Origin: Burkholderiaceae bacterium | Lineage (GTDB): Bacteria > Pseudomonadota > Gammaproteobacteria > Burkholderiales > Burkholderiaceae_B | DNA: 64,000 bases | NCBI GenBank assembly: GCA_023653055.1 | Contig: JAMNXR010000002.1 | Location: 124,001 to 188,000 of the forward strand | Direction: 5' to 3' | Part shown: positions 7,492 through 17,300 of the stretch, one piece after another | How the letters are laid out: every line of letters starts with the position of its first letter | How positions within the stretch are numbered: position 1 is the stretch's first letter | Notes under the pieces: model-generated | What the model saw: only the letters and a program-made list of their open reading frames with translations | The model's database searches: none | Told to the model about the DNA's origin: nothing | Made by a program: the position numbers and the translations under genes

Positions 7492-8213
7492 ATCTTTTTC
7501 AGACCTCCCGACAGGCTGGGAGGATTCCTCTTGTCTTGGTAATTGGGGATTGCGCAAGCCTTACGCGTGCATTCTTGAATATTCTTTTAATGCATCATGC
7601 ATTTGACGACTCGGTTGTCCTCACCACAAAGAATCCACTTGAGGCGCCGCTCACGCATCCGCACTGCATTGAATTGGAGCGTATGACGTCAAGTGCGCAG
7701 GACAGTTGTCTGTGTTGTGGGTTGCACGGTGCGCTGGGAGACGCATTGCGCACCCTTTTCTTTGGTGCCCTCAAAGATCGAAGCAAGCGCCTGGATCGCA
7801 TCATGATCGAATCTGACTCGATTCATCCCAATCAACTTGCATACACGTTGAAACACACTCCCTTTTTGGGACAGCGTTATGTGCATCAGTTGACGTTCAG
7901 AGTTGTGGACATGGCGCAGCTGTTCGATTCAGGCTTGGATGCACTCAAAGCGCTGGACCCTGTTCAAAATCGATCTCAGCAGTTTTTAGTTTTAGTAGAT
8001 CAAGGCACATCTTCGCGCTCAGCATCAATCGCTGCGGCCTTGTCTTGCGTTGAGCGCAAAGCGTGGTCAGACCAGATCGAGGCGACGTTGCCATATCAAA
8101 AAGTGTTGTTTATACGCGTGAAATCGGTGGCAGAGTCAGACGCCGATGATGACCCATTATCAGTCTTGGCGGGGCTATCAAAGGACTTGCGCCAGAGCAT
8201 AGAGACAAAATAG
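7488..8213 (+). CDS. Degenerate CobW/COG0523-like protein lacking the P-loop
   Basis: About 241 aa, aligning by eye with the N-terminal domain of CobW/COG0523 metallochaperone GTPases: the beta strand IPLVLVIGD, the hallmark metal-binding C-x-C-C (SCLCCG, Cys74/76/77), a following GALGDALRTLF helix, and LDRIMIESDSIHP where the family has DRI-IETTGLADP. The nucleotide-binding parts are gone: the Walker A G(x4)GKTT is GDCASLTRA (residues 20-28) and no NKxD motif is visible (LVLVDQG instead). TTG 7488 is the likely start, with AGGA 8 nt upstream and a TTGA overlap with the enoyl-CoA hydratase stop. The frame is open throughout, so it is not obviously a pseudogene. It may bind metal through CxCC without hydrolysing GTP; function unknown. 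Confidence 0.6.
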   Translation: MNLFQTSRQAGRIPLVLVIGDCASLTRAFLNILLMHHAFDDSVVLTTKNPLEAPLTHPHCIELERMTSSAQDSCLCCGLHGALGDALRTLFFGALKDRSKRLDRIMIESDSIHPNQLAYTLKHTPFLGQRYVHQLTFRVVDMAQLFDSGLDALKALDPVQNRSQQFLVLVDQGTSSRSASIAAALSCVERKAWSDQIEATLPYQKVLFIRVKSVAESDADDDPLSVLAGLSKDLRQSIETK

Positions 8214-8640
8214 TTTTTGCAAAAGCTTGAAGATTGCACGAGGGTTGCGGTAGAATAGGCATATTGATTTGGTTGCTTCCAACCTAATAAAAGACAAGTT
8301 AAAAGAACGCGTCTAAATAGATGCGCTTTATATGCGCTTTATGTCACAGTCATGTGAAAGCATGAATTGCATGTAAGACCTTGAAATCTAAGGCTTTGTT
8401 TGTTTTTACCCACGACAACACCTTCAAGTTTTGTTCCGTAAGCGGTGGTGGTTGAGCCCGTCTATGAATTCACTATGCTCAAACAGCACGTATTCAGGTA
8501 ACGGCTGATCACGCTAAGCAATATTCGCTTACGTTCAGATATGAATGTTGTGTGTGATGGATGGTATTGATCTTGAGTCTTTGGACCGATCAAGACAACA
8601 TTTTTTGCGGTGAGTTGATTTGTTTTGTTGCGAGGTTGGC
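8214..8640. other. Gene-free region with hairpins; possible small RNA
   Basis: No credible protein gene lies here. The left part has a promoter-like element (8227-8256) followed by a run of local structures: the hairpin GGTTG-CTTC-CAACC (8271-8284), the stem CGCGTCT-AAAT-AGATGCG, an exact 11-bp tandem duplication ATGCGCTTTAT (8321-8342), the hairpin TCACA-GTCA-TGTGA (8344-8357), and CCTT/AAGG arms near 8380-8392 followed by a T-rich stretch. The right part has 8-bp complementary arms CGTAAGCG (8437-8444) and CGCTTACG (8526-8533), and TTGATC/GATCAA arms (8567-8593) followed by six T at about 8601. I recognise no named RNA family (not tmRNA, RNase P RNA, SRP RNA or an obvious 6S RNA). Confidence 0.4.
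8227..8256 (+). promoter_or_regulatory. Sigma-70-like promoter of the gene-free region
   Basis: TTGAAG at 8227-8232 and TAGAAT at 8251-8256 are separated by 18 bp, each with a small departure from consensus. It lies just after the CobW-like stop and would transcribe the hairpin-rich stretch that follows. No gene begins until scpB at 8841. Confidence 0.45.
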
Positions 8641-8681
8641 ACAAAATAAAACTGGCCGAGCGCTAAAAGCGATCGACCAGT
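8641..8681 (-). terminator. Intrinsic terminator of the tRNA-fMet gene
   Basis: Read on the minus strand just beyond the tRNA 3' end, ACTGGTCGA and TCGGCCAGT form a stem (8651-8681) with one G-U pair and an inner GCG-rich part, followed by a T-rich tail (TTTTATTTTGT, 8641-8650). Position and form fit termination of the single-gene tRNA transcript. Confidence 0.75.
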
Positions 8682-8687
8682 TGTATT

Positions 8688-8764
<77 letters not shown>

Positions 8765-8776
8765 TCTGAAGAATGA

Positions 8777-8805
8777 AGTATAGCGTATATCCTGATTCGG
8801 GACAA
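8777..8805 (-). promoter_or_regulatory. Promoter of tRNA-fMet
   Basis: On the minus strand TTGTCC (8805-8800) and TATACT (8782-8777) are separated by exactly 17 bp, and the tRNA 5' end lies 12 nt beyond the -10 box. This is the best sigma-70 promoter match in the window. It sits within the upstream region of the divergent scpB gene. Confidence 0.75.
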
Positions 8806-8840
8806 GTTGCCACAAGGCGAGCATAGGAAAAAGAACTTTC

Positions 8841-9767
8841 ATGAACGATTGGCAAGACAAGCAAAATGAAGTGCCAGAGGATCACAGCGATGCGCAGCAG
8901 TCTGTTGAGCAAGCCTTGATGGTGGTGGATACCACTAACTCGACGCAAACGGATGAAGCGGTGGAGATTGAGTTAGCGAAGCGTGTCATCGAGACCGCGC
9001 TGCTATGTGCAACAAGTCCGATGCCAATTGCCGAGTTGCGAAAGTTGTTTGAAGAAGAGTCGCAATCTTCAAAACGATTAATCGATGTTTTAGAGTTGAT
9101 TCAGCAGGATTGGCTAGATCGTGGCATGGAGTTAGTTGAGCTCGCTTCAGGCTGGCGCTTTCAAAGCCGTGCTTCGATGCAGCGTTATCTTGAACGTCTC
9201 AGCCCAGAGCGCGTGCCAAAGTACTCACGTGCTGTCATGGAAACACTTGCCATTATTGCGTGGCGCCAACCGGTGACACGCGGTGATATCGAAGATATTC
9301 GCGGCGTCACTGTGTCCTCACAAATCGTCAAAACTTTAGAGGACCGTGGCTGGATTGAGGTCATCGGTCATCGTGATGGCCCCGGTCGTCCTAGCCTGTT
9401 GGGTACAACCAAGCAATTTTTGGATGATCTCGGTTTGCGTGCGCTCGATGAGTTGCCCGCACTTGGCGCAAATGAAATGACTGAAGCGATGCAATCCCTC
9501 ACTTTGGAGGCTGCAGCACTCGCCGCCAACAGCATGGTGGTGTTGCAAGAGTCTTCAGCGGATGTTGCGTTCACCGACCCTGCAGATCCTGATACGGTCG
9601 AACTGGACTTTGCCGCACCTGACGAACAAGAGCAAGCAGAACAAGAACAGACAGAACAAGAACAGACAGAACAAGAACAGACAGACGAAGAAACACTTGC
9701 ATCCGCTGAGTCGCCTAAGTCCACCGAAGAACAAAGTACACCTTATCCAAATCTGGAGTCCAAGTGA
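8841..9767 (+). CDS. scpB: Segregation and condensation protein B
   Basis: Kleisin-associated subunit of the SMC-ScpA-ScpB condensin, which compacts and helps segregate the chromosome. The tandem winged-helix core lies at about residues 45-220, with the family segments [29 protein letters not shown], given here only by its key parts [19 protein letters not shown] and GDIEDIRGV, and the closing [22 protein letters not shown] non-conserved acidic, glutamine-rich tail follows (residues ~255-308), containing three exact 15-bp repeats. No scpA adjoins it. AGGAAAAAG precedes the ATG. It overlaps rluB by GTGA, an arrangement seen in Bordetella and relatives. Confidence 0.93.
   Translation: MNDWQDKQNEVPEDHSDAQQSVEQALMVVDTTNSTQTDEAVEIELAKRVIETALLCATSPMPIAELRKLFEEESQSSKRLIDVLELIQQDWLDRGMELVELASGWRFQSRASMQRYLERLSPERVPKYSRAVMETLAIIAWRQPVTRGDIEDIRGVTVSSQIVKTLEDRGWIEVIGHRDGPGRPSLLGTTKQFLDDLGLRALDELPALGANEMTEAMQSLTLEAAALAANSMVVLQESSADVAFTDPADPDTVELDFAAPDEQEQAEQEQTEQEQTEQEQTDEETLASAESPKSTEEQSTPYPNLESK
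9637..9681 (+). repeat. Three perfect 15-bp tandem repeats in scpB
   Basis: The unit CAGAACAAGAACAGA occurs three times without change and a fourth partial copy flanks it, encoding repeated Glu-Gln-Glu-Gln-Thr in the ScpB tail. Since 15 is a multiple of three, copy-number changes by slippage keep the frame open, so the tail length is likely to vary between strains. Confidence 0.9.
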
Positions 9768-12076
9768 CTAAACCGAATACCGAAGACGCAGTCGTGAGTT
9801 CCCAAGAAGCGGGTGCCGCGGCTGCTAAAAAAGCAGTACGTAAAACACCAGCACGTAAAAGTGCAGTGAAAACCACCTCAGTTACCCAGAGCGGTTCCCC
9901 AGAGCTTGCTCCTGAGGCCACTGAAACACCTCGCAAAGTGACTGCGCGCAAAACACCAGCAGGTAAAATTGCAACAAAATCTGCAATAAAAACCGCCACT
10001 AAAACTGCGACAAAAACTGCAGCAAAATCAGTAAGTGCAACAATAGAAAACGTGGTTCAAGCATCCGTCAATGTATCTTCTGATGCGGCAGACACGTCCA
10101 CGGCAAAGCCAGCGCGCGCGCCTAGAAAACCCCGTGTCAGCAAGCCTATAGATGCTTCACAGACAGCGCCGTCAGAAACAAATTCCACTCGCACAGAGAT
10201 TCCACAAACGCCAATGTCTGTGCGTCGCGACACCGTCGAAGTGAATGTCGACTCAGCACCACATTCCGCAGCCGCATTCGTACCGAATGATGCGAGCGAG
10301 TCAACATCCTTTTCTGACCCTGCAAATGCCACGAACAAACCGCGCGGTCGAAAATTACGTACCCCATTTCGCCGCCGACGCAGCGATGCGTCTGAGGGAG
10401 GACGCCCATCCGAAGACCCTGGTGTGCCTCTTCCACGGGTAGACTTTGTATCGTTTGACGAAGATGCACGAGATTCTGCTGATTTTGGCGATCCGGTTGA
10501 AGCGGAAAAAGAAGCTGAACAAGCATTGTCTTATTTGAATAAAGCGGACCGAATCGAGCAACGACTGAACAAGTATCTGAACAGTGATGTTCTGATGCCA
10601 AAGCTTCACAAGGTGCTTGCAGATGCTGGCATCGGCTCACGTCGTGAAATGGAAGAACTCATCATTGCTGGTCGTGTCTCGGTCAATGGTGAGCCGGCCC
10701 ACATTGGTCAGCGTGTTGGCGAAAATGATGCGGTGCGTGTGAATGGCAGACCTATTACACGCATCAATACGAAAAAACCGCCACGCGTGATTCTCTATCA
10801 CAAGCCAGCAGGCGAGATCGTCAGTCATGATGATCCGAATGGTCGTGCAACCGTATTTTCGCGTCTGCCTAAAATGAAAGTAGGCAAGTGGTTGTCAATT
10901 GGTCGTTTGGATCTCAACACCGAAGGCTTGCTGATTTTTACAACATCCGGTGATCTTTCCAATCGTTTGTTACATCCCCGTTATGGCAACGAACGTGAAT
11001 ATGCTGTTCGCGTGCTCGGAGAGCTTGGCCCCGAACAAAGACAGTCCTTGCTCGATGGTGTAGCACTGGATGACGGTCCCGCAAGTTTTGGAATGATCGA
11101 ATTCATTGGCGGTGAAGGCAGTAATCGCTGGTACCGGGTGACCCTCAACGAAGGAAGAAATCGTGAAGTGCGTCGCATGTTTGAGTCAATCGGCTTAACG
11201 GTGAGTCGTCTGATTCGCACCCGTTTCGGAGATATCGTGTTGCCCACCACCTTGCGTCGCGGACGCTGGGAGGAGTTGGACTCCAAACTTGTGTCAGCGC
11301 TCATGGTTCAGGTTGGCCTGATTCGCGACGATGACGCCCCAGATGGACGCGCGCGTGCGCCCAAGCAGCCCGTTTCGCATGACAGTGCCTTGCCCCCAGG
11401 CTTCGGGACACTTGAGCGCAACGGTACACATGGGGCCAAAATGGGCCGTCGTGGAAAAGTACAAGGCGGTCGTTCTGGCAAGCCAGGACCTTTTGTTCAT
11501 CCCTCTGAGAGTCCTGCAGCAGTCTTGACGGTTGGAGGCGGATATGCAAACGGTCATCCTCAGGGTGGACAAGGTCAGGGTGCTGGACGCGGCGGTCGGG
11601 GTAAGCCTTCAGGTGCACCAGGCGCAGGGCCACGTGGTCCAGGCCAACACAATGGTGGTAATAAGTTTGGTCCCAAGAGTGCTGCGCGCCCAGGCCGTCC
11701 TGCGCGTCCGGGTGGTCGAGGTCCGCAAGGTGCTGGCGCGCAAGCGGGTCAGGGTGGCTCCGCAGGTCGCGAATTCGTTCCTGGTGCTGAGCAAGGTCGT
11801 GAGCAGAACCAGTATCGTGAGCCTGGCCAAGGTCGACCAAGAGGCCCCGGCGGTCCCGGCGGGCCTTCTGGCCCGGGTGGTCAGGGTCGCCCACCTAAAC
11901 AAGGGGGCGGGCGCGGTCCGGGTGCAGGCTCAGGCAAACCAGGTGGTAGACCCAAGTCAGGATCTGGCAATTCCGCCGCCCGATCGGCACCCAAAGGGGA
12001 CGATTGGCAACCTCGTGGCGCCTCCGCGCATGAGTCTCGATTAGGATTTACGAAGTCTTCGCGCGGTGGTCGCTAG
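9764..12076 (+). CDS. rluB: 23S rRNA pseudouridine(2605) synthase RluB with long disordered extensions
   Basis: Converts U2605 of 23S rRNA to pseudouridine. The core is normal: an S4 RNA-binding domain at about residues 277-325 ([18 protein letters not shown]) and the RsuA/RluB catalytic motif [14 protein letters not shown] near residue 379, ending about residue 520. The protein is 770 aa against about 290 aa in E. coli because of a Lys/Ala/Thr-rich N-terminal stretch (~270 aa with [13 protein letters not shown] repeats) and a Gly/Arg/Pro/Gln-rich C-terminal tail (~240 aa, RGG/GPGG-like). Extended RluB proteins occur in Burkholderiales. The start is GTG, overlapping the scpB stop (GTGA). Both tails look like nucleic-acid-binding, unstructured segments. 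Confidence 0.93.
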   Translation: MTKPNTEDAVVSSQEAGAAAAKKAVRKTPARKSAVKTTSVTQSGSPELAPEATETPRKVTARKTPAGKIATKSAIKTATKTATKTAAKSVSATIENVVQASVNVSSDAADTSTAKPARAPRKPRVSKPIDASQTAPSETNSTRTEIPQTPMSVRRDTVEVNVDSAPHSAAAFVPNDASESTSFSDPANATNKPRGRKLRTPFRRRRSDASEGGRPSEDPGVPLPRVDFVSFDEDARDSADFGDPVEAEKEAEQALSYLNKADRIEQRLNKYLNSDVLMPKLHKVLADAGIGSRREMEELIIAGRVSVNGEPAHIGQRVGENDAVRVNGRPITRINTKKPPRVILYHKPAGEIVSHDDPNGRATVFSRLPKMKVGKWLSIGRLDLNTEGLLIFTTSGDLSNRLLHPRYGNEREYAVRVLGELGPEQRQSLLDGVALDDGPASFGMIEFIGGEGSNRWYRVTLNEGRNREVRRMFESIGLTVSRLIRTRFGDIVLPTTLRRGRWEELDSKLVSALMVQVGLIRDDDAPDGRARAPKQPVSHDSALPPGFGTLERNGTHGAKMGRRGKVQGGRSGKPGPFVHPSESPAAVLTVGGGYANGHPQGGQGQGAGRGGRGKPSGAPGAGPRGPGQHNGGNKFGPKSAARPGRPARPGGRGPQGAGAQAGQGGSAGREFVPGAEQGREQNQYREPGQGRPRGPGGPGGPSGPGGQGRPPKQGGGRGPGAGSGKPGGRPKSGSGNSAARSAPKGDDWQPRGASAHESRLGFTKSSRGGR

Positions 12077-12081
12077 TTTTT

Positions 12082-12180
12082 CCTAAATTTAGGGGTCAAA
12101 AGTTACGTTGTTGCGCATTAATCTGTCGTAAATCGTTGCTGCAACAGACTTTTTCCCCTAAATATGCTAAAATTTAGGGC
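12082..12180. repeat. CTAAATTTAG-type elements between rluB and rimP
   Basis: CCTAAATTTAGG (12082-12093) is a perfect 12-bp palindrome. Its right half with extra G (ATTTAGGGG, 12087-12095) is exactly complementary to CCCCTAAAT (12155-12163), and a third related copy, GCTAAAATTTAGGG, lies at 12166-12179. The elements could form alternative stems in RNA (an end hairpin for the rluB transcript) or act as repeated DNA sites around the rimP promoter. Confidence 0.45.
12165..12173 (+). promoter_or_regulatory. Possible extended -10 promoter of the rimP-nusA-infB operon
   Basis: TGC-TAAAAT is an extended -10 element; 17 bp upstream CAGACT (12145-12150) is only a weak -35. A transcript starting near 12180 would carry a leader of roughly 125 nt that includes the terminator at 12277-12301 before rimP. 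Confidence 0.4.
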
Positions 12181-12276
12181 TATTGAGTATTGACTCCGTG
12201 TGATTTTGTCTTTGCGCTTTCGTTATATTGATCGCGCGGCATATTTCAGCAGTCTTAATGTTTATTTATTACAAAC

Positions 12277-12301
12277 GGGCTGTTTTCAGCCCTTTTTTTT
12301 T
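12277..12301 (+). terminator. Intrinsic terminator immediately upstream of rimP (attenuator candidate)
   Basis: GGGCTG-TTTT-CAGCCC forms a perfect 6-bp GC-rich stem with a 4-nt loop, followed by nine T. It ends 6 nt before the rimP ATG at 12308, so it cannot simply end rluB (stop at 12076) without also standing in the rimP leader. The E. coli metY-rimP-nusA-infB operon is known to carry leader terminators that are controlled by NusA and by CspA-family antitermination; a similar role here is inference. Confidence 0.75.
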
Positions 12302-12307
12302 GGACGT

Positions 12308-12802
12308 ATGGCAGATCTTTTTACAATTTCGCAGCAGGCATTGGCCTCCATGGATATCGAGTTTATCGATATTGAGCGCGCAGCGCTTGGTCTTTTGCGT
12401 GTCACCATCGATCGGCCCGAAGGGATTCGAATCGAGGATTGCGAACAGGTATCTAAACATTTGTCACGCGTGTTTGAGGTCGAAAACATTGATTACCGTA
12501 GGCTTGAAGTTGGCTCGCCCGGTATCGATCGACCCCTAAAGACCGAAGCGGATTTCAAGCGTTTCATCGGTGAGCGGGTCGAAGTCAAGCTTCGCGAAGC
12601 GGTCGATAATCAAAAGATTTTTTCTGGCGAGCTCGTGGATCTGAGTGGATCTGTTAGCGCTACGGGTACCGGGGCGGTTTTGCCTTTCGGTATTGAGTTT
12701 GAGGCAAAAAAGGGCGAGGTCAAGCAGGTTGCATTTGCGTTTTCTGACGTAGAGCGCGCCAAGCTGAATCCTGTCCTAGATTTCAAGGGCAAAAAGCGAT
12801 GA
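12308..12802 (+). CDS. rimP: Ribosome maturation factor RimP
   Basis: Needed for assembly of the 30S subunit; binds free 30S with S12. At 164 aa from ATG 12308 it has the expected two domains: N-terminal alpha/beta ([19 protein letters not shown], then [16 protein letters not shown]) and the signature [24 protein letters not shown], cited here as [10 protein letters not shown] and [13 protein letters not shown], leading into the Sm-like C-terminal domain. In-frame codons reach back to 12200 but would translate through the leader terminator, so the ATG at 12308 is preferred. It overlaps nusA by ATGA. Confidence 0.93.
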   Translation: MADLFTISQQALASMDIEFIDIERAALGLLRVTIDRPEGIRIEDCEQVSKHLSRVFEVENIDYRRLEVGSPGIDRPLKTEADFKRFIGERVEVKLREAVDNQKIFSGELVDLSGSVSATGTGAVLPFGIEFEAKKGEVKQVAFAFSDVERAKLNPVLDFKGKKR

Positions 12803-14277
12803 GTCGCGAAATTCTTCTTTTAGTTGACGCGTTGGCGCGTGAGAAAAACGTCACACGAGACGTCGTATTTGATGCACTCGAAGGTGCTCTGGCTTCGGCC
12901 ATGAAAAAGCGCTTTAAAGAGGACGCTGACATCCGCGTGTCTGTTAATCGTACGACCGGGGATCACGATGGCTTTCGTCGGTGGCTAGTCGTCGCGGATG
13001 AGTTAGGCCTCCAAGAGCCCGATCAGCAGGAAATGCTCTCTGACGCGCGCGAAATTGTTTCTGATATCGAGGTTGGTGAGTACATCGAAGAAGCACTTGA
13101 GCCGATCGAGTTTGGTCGAATTGGTGCTCAGGCTGCCAAGCAGGCTATTTTGCAGCGTATCCGTGACGCTGAGCGCGAACAGATTCTCAATGACTTCCTT
13201 GATCGTGGCGAGATGATTGTCTCGGGTTCAATCAAGCGTATGGATAAAGGCGACGTCATTGTTGAAACGGGCAAGATTGAGGCACGTCTGCCACGCAGTG
13301 AAATGATCCCAAAAGAAAATCTGCGCGTTGGTGATCGTGTCCGTGCATGGGTGCTCAAGATTGATCGTACCGCACGTGGACAACAGGTCATTTTGTCCCG
13401 GACTGCCCCAGATTTCATTCGCCAACTGTTTGAAAATGAAGTGCCCGAAATTGATCAAGGTCTGTTGGAGATCAAAGGTGCTGCCCGTGATCCTGGTGTA
13501 CGTGCCAAAATCGCTGTGGTCGCCTACGACAAGCGTATTGATCCGATTGGCACATGCGTAGGGATGCGCGGTTCGCGCGTCACTGCGGTACGTAACGAAT
13601 TAGGCGGTGAGCAGGTTGATATCGTGTTGTGGTCAGAAGACCCCGCCGAATTTGTGATCGGGGCACTCGCACCCGCCAATGTTGAGTCGATTGTGGTGGA
13701 CGAAGATCGTCACGCAATGGACGTCGTGGTAGACGAAGAAAATCTTCCAAAAGCAATTGGTTCGAAAGGTCAAAACGTTCGTCTGGCTTCTGAGCTAACC
13801 GGTTGGCAGATCAACATCATGACACCCGAGGAAAGTCAGAACAGGCAAGAGCTCGAGCGTGGCCAGTTGCGTAACACCTTCATGTCCCGTTTGGACGTCG
13901 ATGAAGAGGTCGCGGATATCCTCATTGACGAGGGTTTCACTGGACTCGAGGAAATTGCCTACGTTCCTATGCAGGAACTTCTGGAAATTGAGTCGTTTGA
14001 CGAGGACACAATCAACGAGTTGCGTACGCGTGCCCGTAACGCGTTATTGACTGAGGCGATTGCTCAAGAAGAGCGTGTCGAAACGGCGCAAGACTTGTTG
14101 TCTCTTGAGGGCATGACGCCTGAGTTGATCGCCAAGTTGGCACTAGGTGGCATCACAACCCGTGATGATCTCGCCGAACTTGCCACGGACGAACTGGCTG
14201 AAATGTCGGGTCTGGACGAGGCGACGTCGAGTGAATTCATTATGGCTGCGCGCGCGCACTGGTTTGAAGATCAGTAA
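12799..14277 (+). CDS. nusA: Transcription termination/antitermination factor NusA
   Basis: Binds RNA polymerase and nascent RNA, controlling pausing, intrinsic termination and antitermination. Domain order in the 492 aa is normal: the RNAP-binding N-terminal domain (1-~125), S1 (~135-200, [20 protein letters not shown] in part), two KH domains (~200-350; [19 protein letters not shown] and [19 protein letters not shown]), and two acidic C-terminal repeats (~365-490) that contact the RNAP alpha subunit. It is coupled to rimP by an ATGA overlap and is 77 nt ahead of infB. NusA is a plausible feedback regulator of the terminator in front of rimP. Confidence 0.97.
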   Translation: MSREILLLVDALAREKNVTRDVVFDALEGALASAMKKRFKEDADIRVSVNRTTGDHDGFRRWLVVADELGLQEPDQQEMLSDAREIVSDIEVGEYIEEALEPIEFGRIGAQAAKQAILQRIRDAEREQILNDFLDRGEMIVSGSIKRMDKGDVIVETGKIEARLPRSEMIPKENLRVGDRVRAWVLKIDRTARGQQVILSRTAPDFIRQLFENEVPEIDQGLLEIKGAARDPGVRAKIAVVAYDKRIDPIGTCVGMRGSRVTAVRNELGGEQVDIVLWSEDPAEFVIGALAPANVESIVVDEDRHAMDVVVDEENLPKAIGSKGQNVRLASELTGWQINIMTPEESQNRQELERGQLRNTFMSRLDVDEEVADILIDEGFTGLEEIAYVPMQELLEIESFDEDTINELRTRARNALLTEAIAQEERVETAQDLLSLEGMTPELIAKLALGGITTRDDLAELATDELAEMSGLDEATSSEFIMAARAHWFEDQ

Positions 14278-14354
14278 AAATATTAGTTAGTAGGGCGATA
14301 TGCGTTGCCCCGCACTTGAAGTTGTCACGCTGTAAATAGGTAAGAGAGAGTCTA

Positions 14355-17300
14355 ATGTCGAGTAACACAGTCGCCCAGTTCGCAATCGAGCTGAAAATGC
14401 CTGCCAACGTGCTGTTAGAACAGCTGCGCGCTGCAGGCGTCGAACTCACTTCAGTTGAAGATCATGTCACTGATGGCGATAAGGCTCGCTTGCTTGAGTC
14501 GCTGCGTCGCTCGCATGGCGCAACAGAGGGTAAGAAAATCACCTTGACTCGCCGTCAGACCTCAGAAATCCGTCAAGCTGACGGTTCTGGTCGTTCGCGT
14601 ACGATTCAAGTAGAGGTTCGCAAAAAACGTGTCTTTGTTAAGCGTGACACGCCCGAGCTGGGTGATGCTGCACAATCGGCTGATCTAGACGCAGACAAAG
14701 TTGTTCATTCTGAAGCGCTTGAGTCGACAGCACCCGTGCTAACGGCTGAGCCGACTCCTGTGACGATCGCGACTTCAGCGCCCACACAAACTGCTCCAGT
14801 GCCAGCCGAACCTGTTGCTCAAGAGCAAGCGCCTGAGCCTGTTGCAGTGACATCCTTACCAGAGACAGTTGATCGTGTCTCGGAGCAGGCCGCCGCACAA
14901 GCTGCTGCCAAAGCCGCTGCAAAAGCACTCAATCAAGCACTGAATCCCTCCCCAGTATCAGCACAGGCCGAAGAGCCGGTTGCTAAAGCGGCATCTTCGT
15001 CCCCTATTGCCCAGGCGCCTGTCGAACCCACCGTCGCACCTGACGAGGCTTCCACGCCAGAAGCTGCGCCCAATGCGGATTCGCAAGCGTCTGCCTCAAG
15101 CGAAACGGCGTCTGTTCAACACTCGGACGTTTCAGATTCCGTTCCGACCTCTGCTGAAGCTGCTGATCCAGCCAAACCTGCCAAGTCTGTTCGTGGACGT
15201 GCAGTGCCTCCCGTACATGCTGCGCCCATTGAGGGCGAAGCACGCGACGAAGCACGTCGTGTCTCCGAAGCAGAGGCTGCAGCGTTACGCAACATGCTCA
15301 ACCGTCCTCGCAAGCTTGTGCAACCCGAGCCCGAAGCAGCTGCGCTTTCAGGCACATTGCATAAGCCAGCTTCGACGCCTGCTGCTGGTAAAGGTGCCAA
15401 GAAAGAAGGAACTTCCGACGCTTCTGGTAAAAAAGTGCTGAAGTCTGGCGAAATGGCATCAACCTGGTCGGATGACGCTTCGCGTAAAAAGCCTGCCGAA
15501 AAACGCGATGCACCCGCTGCTCCCGGTCGTGATGGCTGGCGTGCGGCCGGTGGCAAAACCAAATCAAGCGGTAAAAAGGGTGCGCGTGGACAAAACAACG
15601 TCGTTCCAGATCGCCGTGAACCTGTTCCGGTTGAATTTATTGCACGCGAAATTCATGTGCCCGAAACGATCAGTGTGGCAGATCTTGCGCACAAGATGTC
15701 CGTCAAAGCAGGTGAGGTCATTAAGCACTTGATGAAGCTTGGTCAGATGGTCACCATCAACCAGGTGCTCGATCAAGAAACGGCGATGATTGTGGTCGAA
15801 GAGTTGGGTCACAAAGCCATTGCCGCCAAACTGGATGATCCCGAGGCTTTCCTTGACGAATCTGTTCCACACGAGGATGCACAGTTGTTTGCGCGCGCGC
15901 CGGTGGTGACAGTCATGGGTCACGTGGACCACGGTAAGACTTCTCTGTTGGATTACATCCGTCGCGCCAAGGTTGCTTCTGGCGAAGCAGGCGGCATTAC
16001 TCAGCATATTGGCGCCTATCACGTTCAAACAGAACGTGGCATGGTGACGTTCCTAGATACCCCGGGACACGAAGCGTTTACCGCGATGCGTGCACGGGGT
16101 GCCAAGGCAACCGATATTGTGATTTTGGTGGTAGCAGCCGATGACGGCGTGATGCCACAGACCAAAGAAGCTATTCACCACGCAAAAGCCGCGGGTGTGC
16201 CCCTGGTTGTCGCGGTCAACAAAATTGATAAGCCCGATGCCAATCCTGAGCGCGTCAAGCAGGAGTTGGTTGTTGAGGAAGTGGTACCTGAAGAGTACGG
16301 TGGCGATGTGCCCTTTATTTCCGTGTCTGCAAAGACTGGCCAAGGTATCGACGAACTGTTAGAAAACGTATTGTTACAAGCCGAAGTGCTTGAGCTGAAA
16401 GCGGCGATTGAAGCCCCAGCTAAGGGCATCGTGATTGAAGCGAGACTCGATAAGGGTCGCGGTCCAGTTGCAACCATTTTGGTACAAAGCGGCACCCTGC
16501 ATCGTGGAGATGTTGTGCTTGCAGGCGCCAGTTATGGTCGTGTGCGCGCCATGCTCGACGAAAATGGTAAGCCCATTCAGTCAGCCGGCCCCTCAATTCC
16601 TGTTGAAATCCAAGGTTTGACCGAGGTACCTTCAGCGGGTGACGAGTTGATGTCGCTGGCAGACGAACGCCGAGCGCGTGAGATTGCGCTGTTCCGTCAG
16701 GGCAAGTTCCGTGATGTGAAACTTGCGCGTCAACAAGCTGCCAAGCTTGAATCAATGTTTGAAAACATTGTCGAGGGTTCACAGACGCTATCTTTGATTG
16801 TCAAGACAGACGTACAGGGCTCGCAAGAGGCCTTGGTGGCCTCCTTGCTCAAACTCTCCACCGAAGAGGTTCGCGTCCAGGTGGTGCATGCGGCAGTCGG
16901 TGGTATCTCAGAGAGTGATGTCAACTTAGGCATCGCTTCTGGTGCAGTCATTATTGGCTTTAACGTCCGTGCCGATGCAAGCTCTAAAAAGCTGGCTGAA
17001 AATAACGGCGTGGATATTCGCTACTACAACATCATTTATGACGCAGTCGATGAGATCAAGCTTGCCATGTCTGGCATGTTGGCTCCTGAAAAGCGTGAAG
17101 AAGTGATTGGTATGGTCGAGATTCGTGAGGTGTATACGATTTCACGTATCGGAACTGTAGCGGGTTGTATGGTCACTGATGGTGTGGTGCGACGTGACTC
17201 TCAGATTCGTTTGCTGCGTAACAACGTCGTGCATTGGACAGGTGGGCTTGAGTCCTTGCGCCGTTTTAAAGACGATGCCAAAGAAGTTAAATCAGGCTTT

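Noticed and set aside
11301-12044. Long open frames of 170 and 197 codons on both strands over the rluB tail
   Set aside because: The repetitive Gly/Arg/Pro coding keeps other frames open by composition; the RluB frame is continuous and coupled to scpB.
15116-15598. 160-codon open frame on the minus strand inside infB
   Set aside because: It is antisense to the biased Ala/Pro/Glu linker of IF-2, lacks a ribosome-binding site and has no recognisable domain.
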